Positions 47,668-58,766 of a stretch of DNA of 64,000 bases are shown here, piece after piece. This stretch comes from Hyaloscypha bicolor E. Lineage: Eukaryota; Ascomycota; Leotiomycetes; Helotiales; Hyaloscyphaceae. The position numbers and the translations under genes were made by a program. The notes below the pieces were generated by a model. That model saw only the letters and a list, made by a program, of their open reading frames with translations, did no database searches and had not been told where the DNA came from. The first letter of the stretch is position 1. The number at the start of each line of letters is the position of its first letter. Location of the stretch: positions 558,001 through 622,000 of the forward strand of contig NW_020194631.1 of NCBI RefSeq assembly GCF_002865645.1. The letters run 5' to 3'.

Positions 47668-48807
47668 TCATGTGGCGCTCAAACCGCCATCAAGATTAAG
47701 CACACAATTATTCGCATATTGATTCGTGGCCAGAAAAACGGCGGCGTCGGCAATTTCAGCAGCTTGTCCAAACCGCTTTAAGGGAATGGAGTTCAGGGCT
47801 TGAGATCTTGCTTCAGGCGTCATGGCTACACCTTGTACATTAGAACAAATCTGGGTGTAAAGGGCGGGAGATTGGATCAAGATTCAACACCAATAGGATG
47901 CTACTGAATGTAATTGCCAAAAATTACGTACCTTCAGTCATATCTGTCTCAATGTAGCCAGGCACAAGGACATTGACCCTAACGTTTTTATCTCCAAGTT
48001 CGGATGCCAGAGCTCGAGTCAAGCCTGGAGGTGGTTAGAATTACATCTAAAATTCGCCCAGGAACTTACCAATGACTCCAGCTTTACTTGCAGCATACGC
48101 AGCACTTCCCTTACCACCTTTCAGGCCGAGCAATGAGGCAACATTGATGATACAGCCTTCTCTTTAAGTTAACACCGGTCAACAGAAAAGTGAAGAATAA
48201 TTGAAGCTCACCTCCTTTCATGGCCATCATATTTTTCCCTACCGTCCTACATACCATCATGGTGCCCATAAGATTCGTTGTGACCACCTCGTCCAAAAGA
48301 CTCGTACTCGTGACGAAAAGAGGAGAGTAATGAGTGACTCCAGCGGCATTGACAAGGATATCAACTTGTCTCTGGCTTCATTAGCTCCTTATCCAGAACA
48401 GCCATTATTATCCTGTAACCCCCCAATCAATCACTTTCTAAACTAAGCCAAGAAAGTTAAGTAGGAAAGCTCACCTCCTTCTTCAGCTCCCCCCAGACTC
48501 CATCCCCAACATCACCCACCAAAATTCTATGCTCCTGCCCGTCCGTCTCTTCCATTCCGTCTTTCACCTTCCATAATGACGACTTATTCCTGCCAATTAA
48601 AAGGCATTTTGCACCTTCTCTTGCAAAACGCCTTGCGATTTCGGCGCCTATGCCTCGGGATGCTCCTGTGATGATACAGTTTTTCCCTGCGAGTTGGCGA
48701 GGGGGGTTGGCAACGTTTTGGAGACTTGAGGATTTTTGGAAAGTTCGTTTTAGGGCATGAACGGTTGGGATAAACTTAGATTGAATGCTGGGACGGAGGA
48801 AATGCAT
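47668..48807 (-). CDS. Mitochondrial-type 3-oxoacyl-[ACP] reductase (SDR family)
   Basis: Exons 48807-48475, 48371-48212, 48156-48070, 48024-47932 and 47825-47668 give 276 residues. A basic presequence (MHFLRPSIQSKF) precedes a short-chain dehydrogenase core: TGASRGIG for NADPH binding, LVNAAG, the catalytic Ser in INVASLLG, YAASK with the catalytic Tyr and Lys, then VLVPGYIETDMTE and the end NNCVLNLDGGLSA. This combination matches FabG/Oar1 enzymes of mitochondrial type II fatty-acid synthesis, which reduce 3-oxoacyl-ACP on the way to lipoic acid. Another SDR substrate cannot be excluded. An in-frame ATG at 48885 would lengthen the N terminus by 26 residues. It ends 58 bp from the convergent uba2 stop. 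Confidence 0.88.
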
Positions 48808-49483
48808 TTCGGGATATGGAGAGGAGGTGAGGATGAGAAAATAGGTCTCGTGATTTCCATCTATAAAGCCCTGATGTTTGTCCAATTTGCTTCAGGGGTC
48901 ACGTGAAACACAAGATTAAGGTTCCACCTCAGTTCGCCGAGTTCAAGATTTCACCTCGTCTTTGACATGTCCTTTCTAGACTGATATAAGAAATTCCGGT
49001 ACAAAGATCTGCAGTTGTAGACATATGTCTGAACACACCTGAAGTATTAGTGCATGCATCATCTACTTGATCATACGCTTCAATGATTTCAACATGTGTG
49101 GTGAGGGGCTCGTAGTGGACCGAAAAAGCGGCACTGACATTCAATGTCCCAAGTCAAAGCATCCATTGGACTCCTGAGGGGCAGGAACTAACATTGCTAG
49201 AATCTCCCGATATATCGGAATGGACCAGACTTTGAATATACAATATCGCATGTGTTCATTTGAAGAGGAAGTAACCAACCTTATTTGCGATGTCCAGCTT
49301 GACTTTGGGACTTTGGAAATGGGTATCGCTTTTTTGTCCAGAGTGAGATGGGTTCCATATTGACTTCCAAGTGAGGCTGAGAGGTCTAGACCGTATCCCG
49401 ACCGAACGTCGCAACCAGAAATGACCTCCCACGCGGATTAGGCTGCGACTGCCACAATATCGAAACTCCAAGATGACGAAAAC
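48808..49483. other. Intergenic region
   Basis: About 680 nt. Minus-strand frames of about 70 codons show no recognisable content. This marks the left edge of the accessory patch. Confidence 0.45.
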
Positions 49484-50507
49484 ATGAATCCTTTGTCAAC
49501 CACATCGACATGTTTTGCCCTAGTCTCAACCATCACCAAAACATCTATCGTGGTGGGAGGATTCGTGAAGGACGTACGGGCGACAAGGAGCGACCTCGAC
49601 GGAGTCTCTAGTGAACTGGGCTCCTTGAAGACCGTTCTCGAGTTGTTCGCAGACGATATCAATGAATCGAGGAATGTGTCTTTTCGGCAGACTCTGCAGA
49701 AGCAAATCGCTGGCATAGTAACAAATTGTAGCGGGGTTGTGGCCGGTATTAAAGAGACGCTCAAGAAACACGAAGGCGGCAAGGTGGCCAAGGCGGCTCA
49801 ATGGGATGCCTTTGAAAAGGGCTATATAGTGAAACTAAGATCTACAACTAGTCTAGAGGCTCACAAATATGCTCTCGAAATAGCTCTGGACCCGGTTTCC
49901 TTGTATGTAACGTACGTCAATTTTGAGATGACAACTAACATTGGGCAAGACCATAGCCAGAGAGATCAAAGCCGATACGCAAGAAATACTCGGGGACACT
50001 ACCAAAATTAAGGGGAATACGGAGCTAATTCTAGCTGAGATTGCTCGTTTCCAGCAGCAATTACTCCGCGACGTCGAGCGTCACCATACATCAGGATGCA
50101 TGTTGGAGAGATATCTGGACAATCTTACAAGCTACGCTGAGACCGTCTATGATACCATTTCGACTAGTGTTGACGCTCCTGAGGGTAGTGAAAATGGATC
50201 AATTAAGCAACAGGAAGGCACCAGCTCAATATATCACACGGGAAGCAGCGGTGGTAAATACGACGACGACATTGAGCGTCCTCGTAAATTTCGATTAAGA
50301 GAGTCAGAAGGGCTCGATATTCATTATGGTAAATCGCAGCCACCCCAAAAGGGCAGATCCAACCTCTCAGTTAGGACCAACTGGGTGAAAATAATAGCCA
50401 TTCTATCACGACCCGGGGCTGGTGTTCTCAAAAGAAAACAGCTTTGTTGGGTGTGTGTATGTACGTCTAAAGAGGGAAGAAGAAGGAGCGGGGAGCTCGA
50501 GAACTAA
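49484..50507 (+). CDS. Fungal NACHT-associated N-terminal domain protein, truncated by an inserted element
   Basis: Exons 49484-49906 and 49950-50507 (a 43-nt intron with an ACTAAC branch). The first part, MNPLSTTSTCFALVSTIT then DVRATRSDLDGVSSELGSLK, KQIAGIVTNCSGVV and LRSTTSLEAHKYALEIALD, is the helical N-terminal domain found in front of NACHT/STAND receptors and in solo proteins of filamentous fungi. The second exon continues with TIAREIKADTQEIL and ARFQQQL, then a Ser/Gly-rich stretch. From 50406 the reading frame runs into the 631-bp inverted-repeat element, which supplies an artificial tail and the stop at 50505-50507. No NACHT or repeat domain follows. The family is linked to fungal self/non-self or innate-type signalling, but a role for this truncated copy is doubtful. 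Confidence 0.75.
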
Positions 50508-51036
50508 GATACAGGGTGTCGCGCTAAGCTAAGTCACGTGTGACATAACACATTCCTAGGCAACCCATACCCCCAGAGAAAGCAGCATCTGCGCATGCTT
50601 GATCTTCTCAGCAAGCGGAGCAAGAGCCATCGGATCAACATGCTGAAGTCCCTAATAGAATTAAGATATCTGCATTGCACCTTGTTCTTTTACGCCAATA
50701 CCGAGAGAGAGGTATACTGCATGTCATCCGCCTCCAATTTCGTATTATGCAAGAGAACAAAGGTACAAAGGTGGTCGTTTATATGAATTGGATGACCCTA
50801 GGGAGCCGTATGTTTTTAACCAACCAGATTCTGATGATTCTGGTCAAATCGAGGATGTCGTCCATGTGGCAAGAGTCTTACCTGTGCCTAACTGTTGTGT
50901 CACACGTAACTTAGCTTAGCGCGACACCCTGTATCTTAGTTCTCGAGCTCCCCGCTCCTTCTTCTTCCCTCTTTAGACGTACATACACACACCCAATACA
51001 GCTGTTTTCCTTGAGGACACCAGCCACGGGTCGTGA
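50406..51036. mobile_element. Foldback / MITE-like element with ~143-bp inverted repeats and TA duplication
   Basis: The two ends (about 50406-50550 and 50894-51036) are inverted copies of each other, differing at roughly ten positions over about 143 nt. The shared end starts TCACGACCCG and includes GGTGTGTGTATGTACGTCTA and GGGGAGCTCGAGAACTAAG. TA dinucleotides flank both ends (50404-50405 and 51037-51038), the duplication expected of Tc1/mariner/pogo-type elements. The 340-bp centre has no transposase. A diverged single arm of the same family lies at 31916-32067. The element sits inside the second exon of the N-domain gene and ends its reading frame. Confidence 0.85.
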
Positions 51037-51356
51037 TACACTGATATTCGGGGTGGTTTCATTTGTCGACACGTACCAACTATCTACTTAAAGAAGGTTG
51101 TTGATCTCCCTCTAAGCGGTTCTGTTAAGCAGAGACCGGGCCATCGGCGCAGAATTACTCCCGGGGGCCTTAATCCTAGCAAAAGCCCAGATAGGACCCG
51201 CGAAGGCTCGATAGGCTCCGTGGTGTCTCTCAGATCATACAACGATTTCAGTACCGAAGTTAAGCTAGGGGTAGCTTCACTAATTCCGACGCCTCGAACG
51301 ATAGTATGGGAGGCTACCGTAATGGCAGTCATATTCGAAGCGGGCCTGGTGGAAGC
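51037..51356 (+). pseudogene. Open stretch downstream of the element, possible gene relic
   Basis: From about 51045 to 51359 one frame stays open for about 100 codons (VKQRPGHRRRITPGGLNPSK, GSIGSVVSLRSYNDFSTEVK) without a start codon, directly after the element. It is Ser/Arg/Pro-rich and may be the displaced rest of the interrupted N-domain gene, or linker sequence belonging to the kinase-tail fragment that follows. Removing the element does not restore a simple continuous frame. It also contains CCGAAGTTAAGC, a motif typical of 5S rRNA. Confidence 0.35.
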
Positions 51357-51527
51357 ATGATCCTCAAATTTGAGATTTTAAGTGTCAAAGTTCCATTGCT
51401 TTCGCTTCATGGCATTCAGTTCAAAAGAGTCGCAGGAAAGGCTTGGCAATACAAAGATATGGCTGATCAGATTCTGAGAGAGCTCAGGCTTCGAGCTTCG
51501 GAAATGGCTCTTGCTGCCATTCAATAA
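51357..51527 (+). pseudogene. KA1-domain fragment resembling the tail of a Kin1/MARK-type kinase
   Basis: Translation from 51357 gives MILKFEILSVKVPLLSLHG, IQFKRVAGKAWQYKDMADQI and LRELRL, which matches the kinase-associated-1 fold at the very C terminus of Kin1/PAR-1/MARK kinases (FE..V.K.P...L.G..FKR..G....YK..A..I..EL.L). No kinase domain lies upstream in the window. A few extra residues follow ELRL before the stop, where the family normally ends. This is best read as a duplicated or captured gene tail, not an intact gene. The match is from memory of the domain pattern. Confidence 0.55.
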
Positions 51528-52792
51528 AGCCGGTACTAGATGAAATACAGCCGTTTGTTCTGTGGGGGCTGTTTTGATACAAGACATCGAGGTCAAACTC
51601 CCTCCAATCCAATATGTCCAATCACTACCTCGGATATATCTGTCAGCAAAGTAATGACTTGACAGCCGCCTGACTAGGAAGCGCAAAGAAAGGCAGTGAG
51701 CCCAGTATATTCAGGAGAGCAATCTCATCACTTGCCCCTAATCGGGCAGAGTAGGTGGCAGAGGTGCGTCGCAAGAAGAGACAACTTCAGGCAGATGATG
51801 CGAGCACTGCAAAAGGTCTCGATTTCAAAGTACTGCAAGATACAGGAAAAGGCTCATATTCAATTATATCTTGAAAGTGCTTGCATGGCTCGGCCGGAAA
51901 GGTACTCAACCATCACAATCTCCATGTACCAGAAAAGATGGTTAGAACGGTGCGATGAGTAACAAACTGTTGCGCTTCAGAGGAAGAGTGAATATGTTGT
52001 ATATTCGTGGAGGTAAGTGATGCAAGTGCAGAATGCGCTCTCTGAGGAGCATAAATTGGGGGCTCCAGAGGAGCTTATATAGGGGTGAAACATGCCCAGG
52101 AGCTAAGCCCCTGAACACGTGACATAGACACGCAGAAGGCACTTAGGGGGGGCCAGTGCCATGCAACAGTAAGTATGAAAGGATGAAGTATCTGTAAAGG
52201 TGAGCCGAAGATAATTAATGTAAGCAAAGCTGCGATGTGCAACGAAAATCCTAAGAGAGGGATAAAGTATTCACTTGAAAGCACGCTGGTTCAATAACGA
52301 ACAAAGTAAAAGGCGAGCAGTGACAGGGAGATTGTGATGTTGCAATAAAGATCCTGACAGGGCGATTCACTTGAAGGCAACGACCATAAATAGAGGTGAG
52401 AGAATTTCATACATCTCAACATTTTCAACATACCAGGGAACTTTGGAACATTGGCACCGTCAGCAAAAGTTCTTTCTTGTCACCCCATGATAGACCGTGA
52501 ACAAAAGCCTTCCGATTTTATATATCCTCTGTGATACTTATCGCCTTTCTCATTGAAATTTCTTGCCGCTGGATGGACAAACTTAATGGCCAGACAAATC
52601 CCATTCAACAAAGCGAGCCCCTTATCTTGCGAGAAGTTAATTTTTTTGCTCTTTCTCGACATTTGAAGGCGCGAGGGAGGAAGAGAGAGAAGTGTGTAGA
52701 TACCTATCTAGTCATCTGCTCCCAAACGCCACATTAACCCCCTGCGGCATCTCCAACGCCACCAATACAATGAACTCCACCCATGTATAAAA
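51528..52792. other. Intergenic region, right part of the accessory patch
   Basis: About 1.26 kb, AT-rich, with short open frames lacking recognisable content. Two loosely similar phrases, GATAAAGTATTCACTTGAAA near 52261 and a GGGCGATTCACTTGAAGG near 52360, are spaced about 100 nt apart and suggest degraded direct repeats. The right end includes the mrs2-like gene 3' flank. Confidence 0.4.
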
Positions 52793-54635
52793 TTACACCA
52801 CCTTCTTCGCTGATTTGGAAGCTGCGATATAGGCTTGAAGCTGCGCTGCCTTGGCAGCCGCGGCAGCAGTCATCGCATGATCATGTCTCTGTCTTTGCAA
52901 TTCTGCTCTCCTCTCTTCCAAGGCCTCTGCCCTTTCCTCCTTCAGCCTTCTGCTCCTCTCTCCACGTTCCCGATTCACGACACCTAAATCCTCGTCTCTC
53001 CAGTTCCGTCCCTTTCTCCCATCTTCACCCCACATACTCAGTCGCTGCACTTTCCGTAATTTTACGAGTCCGTAGCTACAGACAATGGCGGAGAAAACGA
53101 TGCTCCAGCCCGTGACACCCCAGAACCCGAAGTCGGATTCTTCGATGAAATTTTTAAGATTCATGCCGTAGAGCGCGGCGATGAACGCTCCCGAGCCGAT
53201 CCCTAGGGTTCCGATAGAGAACTTGAGGTCGAGGAGCATGAGAGAGTTGCGATTAGCGTCTAAGATCGCTTTCACGCTGTGATCCTATCAGCAAACAAAT
53301 CGGTTGAAAGGCAGGCAGGAACTGACATTTCTTCGGTATTACGGATGTTGGACACCAAATTCCCAGATTCTTGCACAATTTCATCACAGAGTTTATGGTA
53401 AGACTCTAGCAACATTTCAACTTCTGTGTGATCATCCTCTCCGCGCATCAGATCGTGACTTTTCTCGGTCAAGTACATAGCTGCTAGATCATCGTCTGCT
53501 TCAAGCAATTCGTCGATGGCGTCTCTGACAAGCTTTGCTTTCTGCTCAAATGTTCCGAGTTTCTTGGAGTAAATGAGGAGAGCTCTGAGCTTGTCTCGAT
53601 CGATGTCTTCTTCTAGTTCTCTTAAAACTCGAACGACTGGTTTCCTAACCCCTTCAAACTCCTTCTCGAGACTTGTTATTACCGAGACAAGCACTGCTTC
53701 CAAAGCTCGGAATTCATATGGCAGTCCTCCAGCAGCAGGAGAGTTTTGCTTCTGGCGGAGCTTATCTTCCAAATCGTATATGAACGCCGACTGATTATAC
53801 GAATCTACTGTGCCATAGGCGTCAAATACCAGCACTCGATTAGACTTAATGAGAACTCGGAGGTGGAGTAGATTGATGAGGATTGCTGAGGGCCGAACGA
53901 GGATGTGGGGGAGGAGACTCGAGTCAATCTTTCGTAAATCTCGTGGTAGGAGTCCATACTATAAACAAATGTTAGTACTCTAACAGAGACACGCTTCTGC
54001 ATGGGCTCATATACTTTTGCAATCAGTTCGCTCTTCTTGAATTCCCCACTGGCAAGAACCACATTCCCAATCTCATCCAATTCCGTACAGCGAAGCTTGG
54101 GCTGCGCTGCCGCCTTTGCAGATATGTGCCGCCCAAGGCTGAACATATAAGTATCACTCCCTTCTTCTGATCCGAATAATGTTGACGGCAAATCATCTGG
54201 ACGCAGAGGCTTTCCACCTTTCGCGGACGTGACTCCCCAGAGTTTCTGATGCCATTTTTTTGATCCTGACGATGACGAACGTTGTGTAATCAAAGTTCTT
54301 CCACATTCAAACTTCCTCCTCCGAGCTAATCCGCGAGAGTGGGCCGATTGGGTGTTTATAGTCGATGCGGCTGAGTGTGGCCATAATAATTCGACATTGA
54401 GAAAATTCGCCTCATGTGTTGCCTTTCGCAGAGCGGTCGTCGAGAGACATCTCGCAGATGATTTCGAAGGAGATTTAACTAGGCCTGGTCGTCCTGGAAT
54501 ACCTCGAGGTGCTGCATGATCAAATATAAAGCCCGGCCGAGGATTTGGACTGAAGAAGCAAATGCTCTCTGACTGCGACTTGAGGAACCTGAGCAAAGTT
54601 GATGATGGCACAGGAGCTTGAAAAGCGGACCGCAT
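52793..54635 (-). CDS. mrs2: Mitochondrial Mg2+ channel, Mrs2/Lpe10 type
   Basis: Exons 54635-54015, 53958-53327 and 53276-52793 give 578 residues. The N terminus is Arg/Ser-rich and suits import into mitochondria. The matrix domain shows [24 protein letters not shown] and PFEFRALE-like [15 protein letters not shown], then long helices. Two membrane segments follow, and the first ends with the diagnostic [11 protein letters not shown], the GMN motif of the CorA/Mrs2/Alr superfamily. The C-terminal tail is highly charged, with coiled-coil character. Mrs2 proteins form pentameric inner-membrane channels for Mg2+ entry, needed among other things for group II intron splicing in yeast. A longer start at 54761 is possible. 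Confidence 0.93.
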
Positions 54636-54843
54636 AGCAACTAAAGAAGCTATTGCGATCGATAGCTGGTTCTTGCTACTCTTCAGGGACGGTGGAGTTG
54701 CCCATGAGCTGAGGTGTTTTTGAAGCTTGGACGCCAGAATTTTGAGATGAAAGAGTGTCACATGACTTGGGCCATAATTGGAGTCTTCAAATACAATTCA
54801 TTTGTGCCCTTGAATTTGTACAAAGGTATCCATCAAAATATAT

Positions 54844-56213
54844 TTACCAAAACTTGCAAAGCGTTTGGGATTGTTTTATCTCCTTCACAAAATCAAGCTT
54901 GGTTTGGTTACCCTCATACAAAAATTCGTCTTCCATGTCGGAGAGTTCCCGCTGCACTTTTCTCAAGTCCTTCAACTTGGTCGAGAGATAGGAGAAATTT
55001 CCTATTCTCAAGATTTGGTTGACAGTTGCAATCTTATCGCCCCCCGCGTTGCGAAAAGTCCAGAGCAATGTTTCAACATCAAGTTTTTCCACCAAGCCGT
55101 ACCACTGCAAAAGATGGATGGCTTTTGTATTTCCTGTAGTAATTGCAGTTTTGAGACCTTCGAGTGCCACCTTAGACGAGGTCAGTGTGAGAACATAATT
55201 TCATAGAAGAAATTTACTTACTTCTCCGCTTGTGGAATTCAGCCAGTCTATCCTTGCACCTGACTTGACGGCCCAGAATAGTAGCTTGATATTATTTTCC
55301 GTCCATGGACCAAGTAAAAGACTTGAAGGAATTTCCGTATCCTGGTGTACATCTTTATTGACGCTCCAGCTGCAAGACTCCCAGATATAACCTCCATCCC
55401 GTTCTCGCATAAATTCAGAGAAGCTCGCAAAATCGTTGTTGAAATATTCGACAGCAGTCATTTCTGCTGAGGTGTTATCTCTTTCATCATCATCATCATT
55501 ACCATCACCATCAGAAGATGAATTTTGTGTTTTAAAAAAATCTGAAATTTGTTAGAGTCAAGGGTCTTACGAAAGAGTACTTAATGGATAACATACATTC
55601 GGGCTTGGAGAACCTGTCCTGCCCATTCTTCTGAACCCATGTGTCTTTGGCTCCCAGTAAACGAGACAGGGTTGCCCAACGAAGACCCAAAATAGCGGAT
55701 TGAAGTCTTGGGTCGCCTTCAGAGGTGTCATTAATCTTGGCCGGCTCCTTTCCATTGCGCCCCAGAAAACGCTTGCGTCGTCCGTGCCACCTGTCCCATG
55801 TAGGGCCAAAGGCAGAGATAATCGTGTGTAAATAAACAGTCTCACTGCTGAGCTTTCCAGCGATCACAGGGCTAGCTCTTGGCAGCTCCAGATTCATACA
55901 ATACAGGAAAACTTTCTCCAATAGTTCGGTGGGGAGCTTCTCAAGGAAGGACATTTTTCGTTTAGATTTGATATTCTGTAGGGTTCGTTTCTTCGACTTC
56001 TTGACAGCTGGAACAGAAGTAGATGGTTGTGAACCTGCATTGGATATCTGTAACTTGAGTGGTCTTCCACGAGGTTTTTTCTATTCAGAGTGTCAGTGGC
56101 TGTTGTGCAATCTTCATACCTAGGCAACCGACCAAGGCTTGTCTCTGTGCAATTGCCGCCTTGCAACTATCGCGTTTGTTCTTTCCTGGGATCTTGATTG
56201 GTGTCAGATCCAT
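54844..56213 (-). CDS. F-box-like fungal protein with basic N terminus
   Basis: Exons 56213-56133, 56080-55597, 55541-55222 and 55170-54844 give 403 residues. The first intron uses a GTCGGT donor because the nearer GTATGA donor breaks the frame, so exon 1 is less certain. The product has a Lys/Arg-rich N terminus with an AT-hook-like KKPRGRPLK, an F-box-like helix pair (SFLEKLPTELLEKVFLYCMN, LELPRASPVIAGKLSS), an Asp-rich run, and a C-terminal part of ankyrin-like helices (GLKTAITTGNTKAIHLLQW). Leotiomycetes and Dothideomycetes have many such proteins. An SCF ubiquitin-ligase adaptor role is possible but not demonstrated by sequence. Confidence 0.75.
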
Positions 56214-56481
56214 GTGAGCTGAAAGGTTGATGAAAGCTCATTGAATTTTCAAGAGATTTTAAAATATTTCCTGCACATTTATCAGCCCTGCGCTAAAAAT
56301 TTCAGCCTTGCCTTGGCAGTTCCCGGCATTCTCCCTTCGAAATCGCCGAGGCACCAACCGGCTTCAAGCATCCGGATTGCTGAAAAACACCATCTCTCAT
56401 CGGGATCTCTTCTTGTGAGCACCTCGTTCTACTATCCAAGGTCTGCCACATTGAAAAAAGGCACAGCCTGGCCCAGAGACA

Positions 56482-57375
56482 ATGAGCATCTCTCGGAAAT
56501 CATCATCAGCAAGTAGGTTTCGCTCTCACAGATATTCTCTAACCTTTGATGCAAAACTAACTTCTACCTTTTAATCAGCAGGCACATTTTTGGGAACTGC
56601 CTCCTCCTCCTCCTGCTCCAACAAAAGTGCCTCCGGCCCCGAATCACTCCTTTTGAGTTTGCCAGCTGAAATTCGAGAGGAAGTGTACAAGCATCTCTTC
56701 CATGAGGAACATAATCAGCCTTGCAACGTCGATCTCGTCGGGCTTGGAAACACGGGCTGCTGGTGTGCTGATGCACTCTCCCTCACTAACCGCCAGTTAT
56801 ACGATGAACTCAGACCGAGATTCTACCAAGGCGTAAGATTCGTCTTCAACAACCCTACTTGGGGCGAACGCTTCTTTCATAGATTTCGCCTTATGGCAGA
56901 GTGGGTGATCTCTTTGAAAGTCACATATTCGAACAATGTCATGCAATCACATTTACTTCGAGACATCTTTAACTATCTTTCGAACTCGAAGCTCCGCACC
57001 TTGGAATTAGAGGTCCTATCATATGATAGTGAGGTATGGCCAGATCCTCATATTCGACCTCGACCTCTCTATTTGCCATCATCGGCGAGCACAAAAGAAT
57101 TCGCGGCAATCAAATACGACCTTCATTGGCGACCGTTGAAACACTCGTTGAATCGATTGGATTCTATAATGTCCTTGACTGTTGTTGGATTCCCCGACGG
57201 GGATACCGAAGAAGCCATTTTCAATTTGAGCATGGGAATGCAAGCCCGAGCGCACCGAGAAGGCAAAGGAATTAAGAAGACTGAAACGACGTGTTTGGGG
57301 AGCCGTGGTGTAGCCGAATGGCTTTACAAGATTGAAATTCTGCCTCTGAAGAAGGATGATCAGCCAGTCCCATGA
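56482..57375 (+). CDS. F-box/2EXR-like fungal protein
   Basis: Exons 56482-56512 and 56579-57375 give 275 residues. The intron is 66 nt with a CTAAC branch and CAG acceptor. The product begins MSISRKSSSATGTFLGTASS, then the F-box-like LLLSLPAEIREEVYKHLFHE and DALSLTNRQLYDELRPRFYQ, a pattern shared by large families of fungal proteins that carry an F-box-like opening and no other known domain. Length is normal for that group. A role as a ubiquitin-ligase adaptor is inferred only from the F-box likeness. It is divergent from the preceding F-box-like gene, with about 270 nt between starts. Confidence 0.8.
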
Positions 57376-58766
57376 GCTCCTTCCGTTTCTCAGTTTATCA
57401 GCAACGTGTGCCATTGTCAAATCTTCTGAGTCCTGCTAGGCGGACCTCAGGATATATAATGTAGAACATATTGAAGGATAGACACCCAGGTATATTTTCT
57501 GTCGGTAGATATTTTTGACAAACTCAATGGAGCAACGACTGCATCTCGGTGCAAGAACACCAATAAAAAGAATAAGTTTTGTCTTCAAGGATACAAGAAA
57601 ATGTCGAAATTTCCGATCCGTAATTTCTGATCTACCAGAAGGATCGGGATTTTTTGCAAGTTTCCGTGAGAAAAGAAGTGCTTCAAATTTCCCTCGCTTT
57701 ATGAAAGCATACTCGACTTCGAGCCAAGCGTCTCCTTTTGACAGATTCTAACAATCAAGCTTTGTGGCGCTCATACAGCTCGCGATAGGAATCTCTTTAG
57801 CGTCATCTTTTCCAATTGGTGGATCAGCCAAGTTTCGACAAATACCATGCTTCCTGTGTTTGCCATTCAGCCGCTTTCATCATCGAATTTGTTGATACGA
57901 GCTGGGCATAGATTTTTCAAACGAGCAGTCTCAAATTTTCTCGAATTGCCTTAATATTTTCCCCTGTTAAAGCATTTTAAAACTTCCATATCAAAAAGTC
58001 CCGTGCAATAGCCTCGAGTATCCTGGTAGCCGCATACGTCATGGTTTTCTCCCTCAGAATCTCAGAATCTCAGTTTCGGGGCAAACTCTGCGCCTGAAGC
58101 GACACAATTTTCGTTACGTTTCGGCGAAAGCACCTACACTCTCACGAGTCACTTGTTCCGGAGATAAGGCGTGCAACCACCAGAACTAGCGGAGATCAAC
58201 GTTCAAACCATCACGGCCCACCCTTTTGGGAAGTATCCAGGGTATTTTAAACATGTGGCTGATGCAAGATAACCACTTCTCATTGGGTGAGATAAAATGT
58301 TGACCTCACCAGCCACATCTGGTGTGTGCACTCAGGCCGATCCTGTGGCGTTCCTGGATGAAAATGGCCGTCAACGCTCATCCTCGCCTATCCGGAACTG
58401 TCACTGCCTTGATTTTTTGCAATCTAGAACTCTCACCCCACCAACCACCTCATTTGTTTTACGCCCTGGCCCAAATGGGGATTTCACCACCTATGAAAGT
58501 GAAAGCTTAATGACATGGGGTGCTACGTCATTGAGGACCTGATGTACGGCAGATCCTGGTCAGTATTCTCGATTTTTGATATGACGCGCTCAAAGTTCGT
58601 GTCATGTCACCCGTAAAGCAGGTGAATATATATTTCTATTGCCTCTGATCTCCAAGCTTTTTTCCCTTCCTCTTCATACCACAAAATCACAACTCATCTT
58701 GAGTAATCAACCAACACAAACCTCTACGAAACATACAGTCAAGTCGCACAGCGCAACAACTTCACA
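57376..58766. other. Intergenic region
   Basis: About 1.4 kb with no supportable gene. Open frames of 60-80 codons near 57515 and 58297 have no recognisable content. The last 150 nt, CT/CA-rich with ACAAC-type phrases before the ATG, look like a strong fungal promoter leader for the small gene that follows. Confidence 0.5.

Noticed and set aside
36046..48807. Housekeeping block as a possible biosynthetic or defence gene cluster
   Set aside because: Genes are unrelated core functions in mixed orientation with ordinary spacing. The PRMT5 and SmF proximity is suggestive but most likely coincidence.
50595..50914. 63- and 79-codon plus-strand ORFs inside the foldback element as a possible transposase
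   Set aside because: Far too short and without DDE/D motifs. They lie in the centre of a non-autonomous element.
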